A stretch of 39,116 bases of DNA from Lachnospiraceae bacterium UBA7060 (GCA_002493835.1 DLAA01000175.1:1-39116), one strand, 5' to 3'; shown: positions 8,760 to 17,474, counted from the first letter of the stretch. The notes: generated by a model not told the origin, from the letters alone. Numbers and translations: made by a program.

Positions 8760-10295
8760 ATGGCGGCAGAAAAAGCGGGAAAAGTATATCTGACAGGCGG
8801 TGGCTGTGGAGATATGGGACTTTTGACTTTGAAAGCATCGGAGGTTCTGCGCGGTTGTGACACCGTGGTCTATGACAGTCTGGTGTCAGAGGAACTGTTA
8901 ACGTGGTGCAGATCTGATTGTGAGAAGATCTATGTGGGTAAGCGGTACGGCAGACATGCCATGAAACAGAGTGAGATCAATAGCATTTTGATAGAGCATG
9001 CCCGGAAAGGGGAAATGGTGGTGCGCTTGAAGGGCGGGGACCCTTATGTCTTCGGCAGGGGAGGCGAGGAGTTTCTAGCATTGAAAGAAGCGGGGATCTG
9101 CTGCGAGGAGATACCTGGCATTTCCTCAGCCATTGCGGTTCCGGCGGCGGCAGGTATCCCGGTTACGCATAGAGGCCTTGCGGCCGGCGTCACGGTGGTG
9201 ACAGGGACGGCGGCAGAGGAGGACGGGCAGGCCCGGTTGAAAATGGATTTCGAAGCGCTGGCAGGACTGGAGGGTACTCTGGTCATTCTGATGGGAATGC
9301 ACCATCTGAGCAAGATCGTGGAGGGACTGCTGGCTGCTGGAAAGGACCCGGATACGCCTTGCGCTATTATTATGGAAGGAACGACGAAACGGCAGAGATG
9401 TCTAAGGGCGGCATTGTCACAAATTGCAGCGGAGTCCTTAAGACAGGGATTTACGTCCCCTGCAGTTATTGTAGTTGGAGCAGTGGCGGCGTTGGAGCTA
9501 TTGGCGGGAGAACAGAAGCGGCAGGTGCCGGAACATTCGCTGAAGCGGAGTATCACCATAGGAGTTACAGGTACGCCGCGCTTTGTACAGAAATTGACGG
9601 CAGCGCTCACAGAGGAAGGCGCTGATGTGTGGGATATGGGATTTATGGAGATCCGGCCTGCTGAGAGTGTGTTACCGGACTGGAAGAACTGTGGCTGGCT
9701 TGTTTTTACCAGTCCCAACGGAGTCAGTGTCTTTTTGGATAAAATGAAACAAGAGCGGAGAGACCTCAGGGAGCTTTCTGGAAAACGTATTGCGGTGATT
9801 GGGCCCGGAACGATGGCGGTGCTCGAGGAAGCCGGGATCTATGCGGATTATATGCCGGTAAATTACGACGCCAGTCATTTGGCAGAAGGATTGACGGAAA
9901 GAATTTTGAGTGAACACGGAGAAGGACACCGGGACGAAATTTCCGCGGTTTTCCTGCGGGCAGAACAGGGGAGCGTCTCTCTGTCCCGCGTTTTTACCGA
10001 AAAAGGGATTTCTTTTTTGGAATATCCGATCTATGGTTTGACGGTGTGCGAGGAAAAGCGCGCTGCATCTGTCAGGAGAGAGCCGGATTATATTGTATTT
10101 GGATCGGCTATGGGCGTGCGGGCATACTTTGAAGGGATGAAGAAGGCGGGCGTTATCAATGAAAAGAGCTGCTTCGTCTGTATTGGAGAGTTGTGCGGGG
10201 AGGAATTGAAGAGACACACAACAAGGCAGTTTTTGACTGCGGAGGAGTCCAGTGTGGAGGGAATTGCGGCGTGTATTTTTAGAAGTTCCGGATAA
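8760..10295 (+). CDS. cobA-hemD: Fusion: uroporphyrinogen-III C-methyltransferase + uroporphyrinogen-III synthase (511 aa)
   Basis: Residues 1 to about 245 are an S-adenosylmethionine uroporphyrinogen-III methyltransferase (SUMT): VYLTGGGCGDMGLLTLKA at the start, VRLKGGDPYVFGRGGEE, and GIPVTHRGLAAGVTVVTG. It makes precorrin-2. Residues about 260-511 are a HemD-type synthase (ITIGVTGTPRF, WLVFTSPNGVSVFLDKM), which closes and inverts ring D of hydroxymethylbilane. CobA-HemD fusions are well known in Clostridia. ATG 8760 is used because GAGAGG precedes it. It makes the substrate of the dehydrogenase domain of the upstream gene product, so the operon runs through to sirohydrochlorin. Confidence 0.92.
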   Translation: MAAEKAGKVYLTGGGCGDMGLLTLKASEVLRGCDTVVYDSLVSEELLTWCRSDCEKIYVGKRYGRHAMKQSEINSILIEHARKGEMVVRLKGGDPYVFGRGGEEFLALKEAGICCEEIPGISSAIAVPAAAGIPVTHRGLAAGVTVVTGTAAEEDGQARLKMDFEALAGLEGTLVILMGMHHLSKIVEGLLAAGKDPDTPCAIIMEGTTKRQRCLRAALSQIAAESLRQGFTSPAVIVVGAVAALELLAGEQKRQVPEHSLKRSITIGVTGTPRFVQKLTAALTEEGADVWDMGFMEIRPAESVLPDWKNCGWLVFTSPNGVSVFLDKMKQERRDLRELSGKRIAVIGPGTMAVLEEAGIYADYMPVNYDASHLAEGLTERILSEHGEGHRDEISAVFLRAEQGSVSLSRVFTEKGISFLEYPIYGLTVCEEKRAASVRREPDYIVFGSAMGVRAYFEGMKKAGVINEKSCFVCIGELCGEELKRHTTRQFLTAEESSVEGIAACIFRSSG

Positions 10296-10389
10296 GGATA
10301 GTCAGTCACAAAATATGTTATGTAAACTTATATGAAGTACAAAATGTGGAAAAATCTGACATTGCAGCAAAAAAATGGAGGAAAGAACA

Positions 10390-11343
10390 ATGCAGCGGTT
10401 TAGGAGATTGCGCAGTGATGAGCGTATCCGTGCTATGATGCAGGAGACGAGAGTGCATCCGAAAGATTTGATTTATCCTATGTTTGTGATAGAGGGGGAA
10501 AATATAAAAAATCCGGTGGACTCTATGCCGGGGATTTTCCAGTATTCCATAGACAGGCTGGATGAAATTTTGTCACGGGTCAAGGAGGCAGGAATCGGCG
10601 GTATCATGCTTTTTGGGATTCCGGTTCACAAGGACCCGCAAGGGAGTCAGGCATATGCGGAGGACGGAATCACTCAGCGGGCAGTTCGTTTTATCAAAGA
10701 AAAGTATCCGGAAATCTATATTGTGACGGATATCTGCCTGTGCGAATACACTTCCCATGGGCATTGCGGCATGGTGCGGGGCGAGGAAATTTTAAATGAT
10801 GAGACACTGCCTTATCTGGTGAAGATGGCGGTGAGTCTTGCACGGGCGGGGGCGGATATGGCGGCGCCCTCCGATATGATGGACGGCCGTGTGGCGGCGA
10901 TCCGGGAGGGGCTGGACCAGGCAGGATTTACGCAGATGCCGATTATGGCTTACAGCGCCAAGTTTGCCTCTGCTTACTATGGGCCTTTTCGGGATGCGGC
11001 CCATTCTGCGCCTGGTTTTGGAGACCGCAAAAGTTATCAGATGGATTTTGCAAACGGGCAGGAGGCGATCCGGGAGATAGAGGCCGATATAGAGGAGGGG
11101 GCGGATATTGTGATGGTGAAGCCGGCGCTTGCTTATCTGGATGTACTGAAAGAAGCGTCGCTCACGTTTAAAGTGCCCCTTGCAGTGTACAATGTGAGCG
11201 GCGAGTATGCTATGGTGAAGGCAGCAGCTGCAAAGGGATGGATTGACGAGAGACGGATTGTGATGGAAAATCTGACGGCCATGAAGCGGGCAGGAGCGAA
11301 AATAATTATCACCTATCACGCGCTGGACTTGTGCGGGGTTTAA
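10390..11343 (+). CDS. hemB: Delta-aminolevulinic acid dehydratase / porphobilinogen synthase (317 aa)
   Basis: Condenses two 5-aminolevulinates to porphobilinogen. Catalytic Schiff-base lysines are Lys191 (MAYSAKFASAYYGPFRDA) and Lys244 (DIVMVKPALAYLDVL). The cysteine-rich segment TDICLCEYTSHGHCG suggests the zinc-dependent type. The true start is ATG 10390: the GGAGG overlapping an upstream in-frame ATG at 10375 is its ribosome binding site. It follows the fused cobA-hemD after a 94-nt AT-rich gap that contains no obvious terminator. Confidence 0.95.
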   Translation: MQRFRRLRSDERIRAMMQETRVHPKDLIYPMFVIEGENIKNPVDSMPGIFQYSIDRLDEILSRVKEAGIGGIMLFGIPVHKDPQGSQAYAEDGITQRAVRFIKEKYPEIYIVTDICLCEYTSHGHCGMVRGEEILNDETLPYLVKMAVSLARAGADMAAPSDMMDGRVAAIREGLDQAGFTQMPIMAYSAKFASAYYGPFRDAAHSAPGFGDRKSYQMDFANGQEAIREIEADIEEGADIVMVKPALAYLDVLKEASLTFKVPLAVYNVSGEYAMVKAAAAKGWIDERRIVMENLTAMKRAGAKIIITYHALDLCGV

Positions 11344-11362
11344 AAGAAGGGACTGCAGCTTT

Positions 11363-11400
11363 CTCATCGCCTCTTCGCAGCAAGCTGCTCAGAAATGAGG
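11363..11400 (+). promoter_or_regulatory. Possible hairpin hiding the hemL ribosome binding site
   Basis: CTCAT (11363-11367) can pair with ATGAG (11395-11399), which overlaps the TGAGG that serves as hemL Shine-Dalgarno. An inner GCAG/CTGC stem stabilises it. The outer stem is only five pairs, so a translational control role is speculative. Confidence 0.25.
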
Positions 11401-11406
11401 ATTGAA

Positions 11407-12702
11407 ATGACAAATCAACGATCAGAACAATTATTTGAAAGAGCCCAGCAGCTTATTCCGGGCGGGGTTAATTCTCCGGTGCGGGCATTTGGGGCTGTGG
11501 GCGGACATCCTTTTTTTGTGGAGCGCGCACAGGGCCCATGGCTTTTTGACGTGGACGGCAACAGGTATCTGGACTATGTCTGCTCCTGGGGGCCAGGTAT
11601 TCTGGGACATGCACATCCCAAGGTGGTTGAGGCGGTACAAAAGGTCTGTGAAAGGGGGCTGACCTTTGGTGCGCCAACAGCCGGGGAGGTGGAGCTGGCA
11701 GAGCTGATTTGCACCTGTGTGCCTAAGGTGGAGCTGGTGCGGCTTGTCAGCTCGGGAACAGAGGCGGTGATGAGCGCTGTGCGTGTGGCAAGAGGTTATA
11801 CGGGCAGAGACAAGATTATCAAATTCGCGGGCAATTATCATGGCCATTCGGATGGTCTGCTGGTGAAGGCGGGGTCCGGCCTTATGACCCAGTCGGTGCC
11901 GGACAGCGCGGGGGTTCCTGCCGGGTACGCGGCGGATACTCTGACAGCGGTGTACAACGACGAGGAGTCTGTGAGACGGCTGATGGAGGAGAACAGCGGC
12001 CAGGTGGCGGCAGTTGTGGTTGAGCCGGTGGCGGCCAATATGGGAGTGGTGCCGCCTCAACCGGGATTTTTGGAATTTCTGCGCCGGATTACGAGGGAGC
12101 AGGGAGCGCTTTTCATTTTTGATGAGGTCATCACGGGGTTCCGTCTGGCACTTGGCGGTGCCTCAGAATATACGGGAGTTTCCGCAGATTTGTATACATT
12201 TGGCAAGATTGTGGGCGGCGGTATGCCTTTGGCGGCTTATGGGGGAAGACGGGATATTATGTCCTGCGTTGCGCCTCTGGGTGCAGTCTATCAGGCGGGG
12301 ACACTGTCGGGAAATCCTGTGGCGGTGGCTGCGGGTATCACGACTTTGAAAATTCTGATGGATGATATTGGCATTTATGAGCGGATTGACAGAAAAGCGG
12401 CAAAACTGGAGGAAGCCTTTCGTAAGGCAGGTTTGTGTGTGAACCGAGCTGGATCACTGCTCTCAGCGTTTTTTACCTCCGGCTGGAAAGAGAATGAAAG
12501 AGGCGGAAAGGTTAGGAATTACGGGGATGCATGCCAATGCGACAAAGAGGCTTTTGCGGCCTATTTTAACAGGATGCTGGCGCGGGGAATCTATGTGGCG
12601 CCTTCTCAGTTTGAGGCGATGTTTGTCTCGGATGCCCACTTAGACGAGCAGATTGAGATGACTTGTGAGGCGATTGCGGAATGCGGAAACATATTGAAAT
12701 AA
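11407..12702 (+). CDS. hemL: Glutamate-1-semialdehyde 2,1-aminomutase (431 aa)
   Basis: PLP enzyme that converts glutamate-1-semialdehyde to 5-aminolevulinate. The N-terminus ERAQQLIPGGVNSPVRAF, the SSGTEAVMSAVRVARG phosphate loop, the FDEVITGFR aspartate and PLP-binding Lys267 (LYTFGKIVGGGMPL) are all present, and the length is normal. ATG 11407 is preferred over ATG 11395 because TGAGG (11396-11400) is at a good distance and homologues start at this position. It is the last gene of the tetrapyrrole run; genes are not in pathway order (hemL product feeds hemB, upstream). Confidence 0.95.
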   Translation: MTNQRSEQLFERAQQLIPGGVNSPVRAFGAVGGHPFFVERAQGPWLFDVDGNRYLDYVCSWGPGILGHAHPKVVEAVQKVCERGLTFGAPTAGEVELAELICTCVPKVELVRLVSSGTEAVMSAVRVARGYTGRDKIIKFAGNYHGHSDGLLVKAGSGLMTQSVPDSAGVPAGYAADTLTAVYNDEESVRRLMEENSGQVAAVVVEPVAANMGVVPPQPGFLEFLRRITREQGALFIFDEVITGFRLALGGASEYTGVSADLYTFGKIVGGGMPLAAYGGRRDIMSCVAPLGAVYQAGTLSGNPVAVAAGITTLKILMDDIGIYERIDRKAAKLEEAFRKAGLCVNRAGSLLSAFFTSGWKENERGGKVRNYGDACQCDKEAFAAYFNRMLARGIYVAPSQFEAMFVSDAHLDEQIEMTCEAIAECGNILK

Positions 12703-12786
12703 AATGACGGCTATGTTACCATAAAGAAAAGCTGGATTTTTAGCAGATCTATTTTAAATTTAATCTAATTAAAGGGGAGAAGGCGT

Positions 12787-14439
12787 ATGCGGAGAAGTAT
12801 CAAAATATCAGTTGGGGTTTTGGCGGCAGCCACTTTTTTAGCTGTGTTTGTGTTCAGCGTGACGACGACAAAAAATATTTTCAATATGGAAGCGTCCGAG
12901 GCGTTCAGTATTGAGGTAAACGATCTTTTACAGACGGTTCAGAAGGCAGAAGCGGCCCATTACAAGTGGTCAGGCAATTTGTGTAACGCATTGTACAGCG
13001 GCGCGGAATTTACCGGCAGTACGGACCCTACCGGCTGTGTGCTGGGTCAATGGATTTATGGTGAGGCGAGGACGGAGGATGCGCAGATTCTTGACCTTAG
13101 AAGTCAATTAGAGCCGCTGCACAAGGAACTTCACGAGTCTGCGGCTTATGTGCTGGAGCTGCTTAAGACGGATCCTGATCAGGCACATGCTTACTATCAG
13201 GACACCATCATGGGAAATTTGAATGTTTTGGTAGGGCTTCTGAATCAGGTGGTGGAGCGAGGCACAGTGTTGAATCAGGAGAGCCAGGAAAATATGCACA
13301 GGACGGTGACGACCATGCACTACGCTACGGGGCTGGGGCTGAGTGTGGCGCTGTTCTGTCTGCTGTGTTTGGTTGTGTATATTATGCGGCAGGTGGTGAG
13401 GCCGATTCTTCTCATTACAGAAACGACGAAACCGCTGCAGGAAGGACACATGAATATAGAGCTGACGTATCATGCAAAGAATGAAATCGGAGATCTGGCA
13501 GAGACTCTGAGAAATTCCATCGGACATATCAGACAGTACATAGAAGATATCAATCATATGATGAGCCAGTTGTCTGCGGGAAATTTCAATGTGTCGGCTT
13601 CTGTGCCCTACATTGGGGATTTTCGTTCCATTTCTGAATCTATTGACAGCTTTACGGATTCACTCTCCTCGGCTATGGGCAGTATCCAGAGTGTAGAGCA
13701 GAAAGTGCACGGGCATGCAAGAACTCTTTCCGACGGTTCCCAGATGCTGGCTCAGGGTGCGACTGAACAGGCTGCAGCAGTGGAGGAACTTTCCGCCACA
13801 TTGGATGATCTTTCCAGAAGCGCTAATCAGAATATTCAGTCAGCCTCCGAAATGCGGGACAATGCGCACCTCACTGGAGATCAGGTGGATCTAAGCAGTC
13901 AGCAGATGGAGTATCTGGTAAGTGCTATGCGGGATATCAGCGATACTTCAGAGCAGATCGAAAATATTATTTCTACCATTGAAAATATCGCTTTCCAGAC
14001 CAATATTCTGGCATTGAATGCCGCTGTGGAAGCAAGCAGGGCAGGGGAGGCTGGAAAGGGTTTTGCTGTGGTGGCAGCAGAGGTGCGTAACCTTGCGGCT
14101 CAGTCAGACCAAGCGGCTAAGGCGACTAAGGAATTAATCGAAAATTCTGTACATGCGGCTGAGCGCGGTAATAAGATAGTGGAGGAAGTCTCCAGTACTC
14201 TGCAGAAAACATTGACGCTGGTGACCAAGTCAAATAATGCAATTGATGAGATGACGGAAGCAGTGCAGACGGAAGCCTTTGCAATTTCACAGGTGGCTGA
14301 AGGTATTGGGCAGATCGCCAATGTGGTGCAGACGAACACAGCCAACAGCGAGGAGTCTGCAGCAGTTAGTTCAGAGCTGTTTGAGCAGGTTAATCTTCTG
14401 CGGAGTCAAACACGCAACTTCCAGTTAAAGCGCAGGTAA
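12787..14439 (+). CDS. Chemotaxis protein with predicted extracellular CZB zinc-binding sensor (550 aa)
   Basis: TM1 is at about 7-29 and TM2 at about 178-201, with a HAMP region next and a long signalling coiled coil. The tip is ENIAFQTNILALNAAVEASRAG, so it should couple to CheA/CheW. The outer domain (30-177) contains the elements of the chemoreceptor zinc-binding (CZB) motif: AHYKW (His58, Trp61), CVLGQW (Cys84, Trp89) and LEPLHKELHESA (His112, His116), i.e. three His and one Cys. CZB domains are best known as cytoplasmic C-terminal modules, so one between two membrane segments is notable. AAGGGGAGAAGG precedes the start. It follows hemL after 84 nt with no clear terminator, so it could be partly cotranscribed. 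Confidence 0.9.
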   Translation: MRRSIKISVGVLAAATFLAVFVFSVTTTKNIFNMEASEAFSIEVNDLLQTVQKAEAAHYKWSGNLCNALYSGAEFTGSTDPTGCVLGQWIYGEARTEDAQILDLRSQLEPLHKELHESAAYVLELLKTDPDQAHAYYQDTIMGNLNVLVGLLNQVVERGTVLNQESQENMHRTVTTMHYATGLGLSVALFCLLCLVVYIMRQVVRPILLITETTKPLQEGHMNIELTYHAKNEIGDLAETLRNSIGHIRQYIEDINHMMSQLSAGNFNVSASVPYIGDFRSISESIDSFTDSLSSAMGSIQSVEQKVHGHARTLSDGSQMLAQGATEQAAAVEELSATLDDLSRSANQNIQSASEMRDNAHLTGDQVDLSSQQMEYLVSAMRDISDTSEQIENIISTIENIAFQTNILALNAAVEASRAGEAGKGFAVVAAEVRNLAAQSDQAAKATKELIENSVHAAERGNKIVEEVSSTLQKTLTLVTKSNNAIDEMTEAVQTEAFAISQVAEGIGQIANVVQTNTANSEESAAVSSELFEQVNLLRSQTRNFQLKRR

Positions 14440-14514
14440 GCGTGGCGGATGACAGCTGGCTGGTACGGTTCGTGCATTTACTGTGCCGGCCATAAAAGGG
14501 AAAGGGGAAAAGAA

Positions 14515-15897
14515 ATGGCCAAGAAAGCAATACCTTACAAGATTTATCTGGAAGAGGAGGAAATGCCGAAGCAGTGGTACAATGTCCGTGCTGATATGAA
14601 GAACAAGCCGGCTCCCCTGCTCAACCCAGGGACCTTAAAACCCATGACATTCGAGGAGCTGCGGGGAGTCTTTTGTGACGAGCTGGTGAAGCAGGAGCTT
14701 AACGATACGGATGCCTTTATCGATATTCCGCAGGAGATCCAGGATTTCTATAAGATGTACCGCCCGTCGCCGCTGGTGAGGGCGTACTGTCTCGAGGAAA
14801 AACTGAAGACACCGGCAAAAATTTACTATAAGTTTGAAGGAAATAATACCAGCGGAAGTCATAAGCTGAATTCCGCTATTGCTCAGGCATACTACGCAAA
14901 GCAGCAGGGGCTTAAGGGTGTTACAACGGAAACGGGAGCAGGGCAGTGGGGAACAGCGTTATCTATGGCATGTTCTTACTTTGATCTGGATTGCCATGTC
15001 TATATGGTAAAAGTTTCCTATGAGCAGAAGCCTTTCCGCCGCGAAGTGATGCGTACCTACGGGGCACAGGTTACGCCGTCTCCTTCTGATACGACGGAAG
15101 TGGGGCGTAAAATTTTAGAGGAATTCCCGGGGACCGGGGGAAGTCTGGGCTGCGCCATTTCCGAGGCTGTGGAGGCGGCTGCCAGCAGGGAAGGCTATCG
15201 GTATGTGCTGGGAAGCGTTCTCTCTCAGGTATTGCTGCATCAGTCTATTATAGGAGAGGAGACGAAAGCAGCGCTTAGGAAATATGATATTAAACCGGAT
15301 ATGATCATCGGCTGTGCGGGCGGCGGTTCCAATCTGGGCGGTCTGATTTCTCCTTTCGTTGGAGAAAAGCTGCGGGGTGAAGCGGATTATCGGATTATTG
15401 CAGTGGAGCCGGCATCCTGTCCGAGCCTTACCAGAGGTAAGTTTGCATACGATTTTTGTGATACTGGAAAGGTCTGTCCGCTGGCTAAAATGTATACGCT
15501 GGGAAGTGGGTTTATGCCTGCGCCGAACCATGCGGGCGGCCTGCGTTATCATGGTATGAGTTCTGTGGTTTCACAGCTGTATCACGACGGATTGATTGAA
15601 GCTGTGAGTGTGGAACAGACAGCGGTATTTCAGGCGGCGGAGCAGTTCGCGAGAGTGGAAGGCATTCTTCCTGCACCGGAGAGTGCTCATGCGATCAAGG
15701 CAGCTATTGATGAGGCCGTGAAGTGTAAGGAGACGGGGGAGGAGAAGACTATTGTCTTTGGTCTCACGGGAACCGGTTATTTTGATATGGTGGCTTACGG
15801 AAAATTTCATGATGGGGAGATGCGCGATTACATTCCGACGGACGAGGATCTAGCGAAAGGGTTTGCGGGAATCCCGTCGTTCCCGGGAAATGAATAA
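14515..15897 (+). CDS. trpB2: TrpB2-type tryptophan synthase beta subunit-like PLP enzyme (460 aa)
   Basis: Fold-type II PLP enzyme of the TrpB-like (TrpB2) group, about 50 residues longer than standard TrpB. PLP-binding Lys117 is in NNTSGSHKLNSA, the glycine phosphate loop is GCAGGGSNLGG, and the substrate loop ETGAGQWGTAL is intact. TrpB2 enzymes join indole and L-serine to tryptophan, often without a TrpA partner. No trpA or other trp gene is nearby, so indole salvage or another beta-replacement reaction is possible. ATG 14515 follows AAAGGGGAAA; the open frame upstream has no ribosome site. Confidence 0.92.
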   Translation: MAKKAIPYKIYLEEEEMPKQWYNVRADMKNKPAPLLNPGTLKPMTFEELRGVFCDELVKQELNDTDAFIDIPQEIQDFYKMYRPSPLVRAYCLEEKLKTPAKIYYKFEGNNTSGSHKLNSAIAQAYYAKQQGLKGVTTETGAGQWGTALSMACSYFDLDCHVYMVKVSYEQKPFRREVMRTYGAQVTPSPSDTTEVGRKILEEFPGTGGSLGCAISEAVEAAASREGYRYVLGSVLSQVLLHQSIIGEETKAALRKYDIKPDMIIGCAGGGSNLGGLISPFVGEKLRGEADYRIIAVEPASCPSLTRGKFAYDFCDTGKVCPLAKMYTLGSGFMPAPNHAGGLRYHGMSSVVSQLYHDGLIEAVSVEQTAVFQAAEQFARVEGILPAPESAHAIKAAIDEAVKCKETGEEKTIVFGLTGTGYFDMVAYGKFHDGEMRDYIPTDEDLAKGFAGIPSFPGNE

Positions 15898-15919
15898 TTG
15901 GTTTTAGTAAGTATCCTCA

Positions 15920-15949
15920 GGGCTGACCTAAATGGTCAGCCCCTTTTTT
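15920..15949 (+). terminator. Rho-independent terminator after trpB2
   Basis: Perfect 9-bp GC-rich stem (15920-15928 with 15934-15942), loop TAAAT, then six T residues. Confidence 0.93.
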
Positions 15950-15968
15950 CGCGAATCAGCAGAGTCAG

Positions 15969-15998
15969 AAGCAGCTGACAGCATGCTGACAGCAGCTT
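15969..15998. repeat. Imperfect 30-bp palindrome in the trpB2-binding protein gap
   Basis: The two 15-nt halves pair except at two A-A positions and centre on CAGCATGCTG. No T-run follows. It sits in a 320-nt gene-free gap (15898-16217) that otherwise holds the trpB2 terminator, a small hairpin and the start signals of the next gene. Confidence 0.6.
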
Positions 15999-16018
15999 AT
16001 GACGAGCAACGCGAATGA

Positions 16019-16035
16019 GAGATGCGAAGCATCTC
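16019..16035. repeat. GAGATGC-GAA-GCATCTC hairpin
   Basis: A 7-bp perfect stem with a 3-nt loop. The preceding bases, GACGAGCAACGCGAA (16001-16015), resemble GATGAGCAAAGTGAA (20049-20063) at the foot of the stronger hairpin before the second binding-protein gene. They may be two copies of one dispersed hairpin element. Confidence 0.5.
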
Positions 16036-16217
16036 GAATCTGCTTATGGGAAGTCAGATCTGGAAAGCGGCATTATCAGGCTGTGGCTGAAACGTATTAT
16101 ATATCTCGTAAAAATATGACAGATGTCATAATGATTTCGTTACAAAGGACAGGTGCCTAAAAAAACGGAAGTATTTATAATAAAATCACAATAAAAAATA
16201 AAGGGAGGAAACGTAAC

Positions 16218-17282
16218 ATGAAGAAAAAAATTGTAAGTGCAGTTTTATGTTCTGCGATGCTGGCAACTGTATTGGCAGGCTGCGGCGGTAAAGAGGCAGC
16301 ACCGGCAGCTACGGCACCTGCGGCTGAGGAGGCACCTGCAGCAGAGGAAGCACCTGCGGCAGAAGAGGCGCCTGCAGCAGAGGAAGCTCCTGCAGAAGAT
16401 GCAGCAGAGGCTCCAGCAGCATCTGAGGGCGGCAGGATGATTGGTTACACCTGTATGGACGGTACCAATCCTTTCTTCGTAGCTTTGGAAGGTGCGATCA
16501 AGGAAGTAGTAGAATCTCACGGGGATACCCTGGTTTCCATGGATCCTGCCAATGATTCCAACACGCAGATTGATCAGATTGAGGATATGATTTCCAGAGG
16601 TGTTGAACTGATGTTTGTCAATCCGGTAGATGCGGACGGTATTATTCCTGCTCTTGATATGTTGAAGGATGCAGATATTCCGATGTTTGGCTTCGATACA
16701 CAGGTTGGCGATATGAGCTATCTTGTTTCTTACGCAGGTTCTGATAACTATAATGCTGGTTATGTGTGCGGTAAAGATCTCGCTGAGAAGGTTCCTGAGG
16801 GCGGCGATATTCTGGTTCTGGATTCCCCGACCATGCAGTCCGTGACAGACAGAACGAATGGTTTTCTGGCAGCGCTGGAAGAGTCTGGTGTGACTTTCAA
16901 TGTAGTTGGCCAGCAGGATGCACAGGGTAACCAACAGGTAGGTAATGAAAAGGCAACTGACCTTTTGACAGCAAACCCGGATGTGGTAGCAATCTTTGGC
17001 GGTAATGATCCTACGGCGCTTGGTGCGTATGCAGCAGCCGATGCGGCAGGAGTAACTCCTATGATCTACGGTGTAGACGGATCTCCTGATGTGAAGGCTC
17101 TGTTAAAGGATACCATCATGGAAGGAACAGGTGCACAGTCTCCGATCTCCATCGGTAAGACAATTGCAGAGACAGCTTACAAGTGGCTGGATGGCGAGAC
17201 CGTAGAGGAGTTCATCCCGATCGAGACATTCCTTATCACAGCAGACAATGTTGATGAGTTCGGAACAGATGGTTGGCAATAA
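16218..17282 (+). CDS. Sugar ABC transporter substrate-binding lipoprotein, RbsB-like (354 aa)
   Basis: Exported solute-binding protein of the Peripla_BP_4/ribose-galactose type. The signal peptide ends in lipobox VLAGC with lipidated Cys22. A flexible Ala/Pro/Glu linker of about 45 residues (four exact APAAEE units) tethers the binding domain, which starts near GYTCMDGTNPFFVAL and contains MISRGVELMFVNPVDADG and IFGGNDPTALGAYAAADAAG. GGAGG precedes ATG 16218, and a TATAAT lies at 16176-16181 without a good -35. Terminators follow, so it is probably made in excess over the ATPase and permease encoded next. The sugar is not deducible. Confidence 0.93.
   Translation: MKKKIVSAVLCSAMLATVLAGCGGKEAAPAATAPAAEEAPAAEEAPAAEEAPAAEEAPAEDAAEAPAASEGGRMIGYTCMDGTNPFFVALEGAIKEVVESHGDTLVSMDPANDSNTQIDQIEDMISRGVELMFVNPVDADGIIPALDMLKDADIPMFGFDTQVGDMSYLVSYAGSDNYNAGYVCGKDLAEKVPEGGDILVLDSPTMQSVTDRTNGFLAALEESGVTFNVVGQQDAQGNQQVGNEKATDLLTANPDVVAIFGGNDPTALGAYAAADAAGVTPMIYGVDGSPDVKALLKDTIMEGTGAQSPISIGKTIAETAYKWLDGETVEEFIPIETFLITADNVDEFGTDGWQ
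16314..16403 (+). repeat. 18-nt coding tandem repeat (APAAEE linker)
   Basis: Four in-phase 18-nt units (16314-16385) plus a degenerate fifth encode the acidic Ala-Pro linker of the binding lipoprotein. Third-position changes between units show they are not brand-new duplications. Copy number could vary by slippage. Confidence 0.8.
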
Positions 17283-17285
17283 CAA

Positions 17286-17339
17286 ATTGAACTCTGTTCA
17301 ATTATGAACTTCGTTCAATTATGAACTTCGTTCAATTAT
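17286..17339. repeat. 17-bp tandem repeat with GTTCAAT hairpins
   Basis: GTTCAATTATGAACTTC occurs at 17296-17312 and 17313-17329, with a partial third copy from 17330. ATTGAAC (17286-17292) pairs with GTTCAAT (17296-17302), so the array can form small AT-rich hairpins just after the binding-protein stop codon, perhaps protecting the mRNA 3' end. Confidence 0.7.
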
Positions 17340-17344
17340 TAATT

Positions 17345-17377
17345 AAAAAGGCTTTGTTCCAGGAGCAAAGCCTTTTT
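17345..17377 (+). terminator. Terminator after the binding-protein gene
   Basis: A 12-bp stem, AAAAAGGCTTTG (17345-17356) with CAAAGCCTTTTT (17366-17377), has a T-run built into its 3' arm. Confidence 0.9.
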
Positions 17378-17445
17378 ATCCTATAAGGAATTGCGATAGC
17401 GCAAATCAGCGTAAACTATGGAAGGGGAATGTAAAGCATTCTCTG

Positions 17446-17474
17446 AATCGTCGCTGTAAAGCGACGATTTTTTT
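17446..17474 (+). terminator. Second terminator-like hairpin before the ATPase gene
   Basis: AATCGTCGCT (17446-17455) pairs with AGCGACGATT (17460-17469) over a 4-nt loop, ending in seven T residues. It lies only 22 nt before the ATPase start. It may act as a partial terminator or attenuator that lowers ATPase/permease expression relative to the binding protein. Confidence 0.8.

Noticed and set aside
7463..8863. Long minus-strand frame (466 codons) over the sirC-hemC fusion
   Set aside because: It is antisense to well-defined enzyme motifs and spans the hemC/cobA boundary; the product has no family features.
17286..17339. CRISPR array
   Set aside because: The repeats are only 17 bp, directly abutting without spacers, and no cas genes are present.
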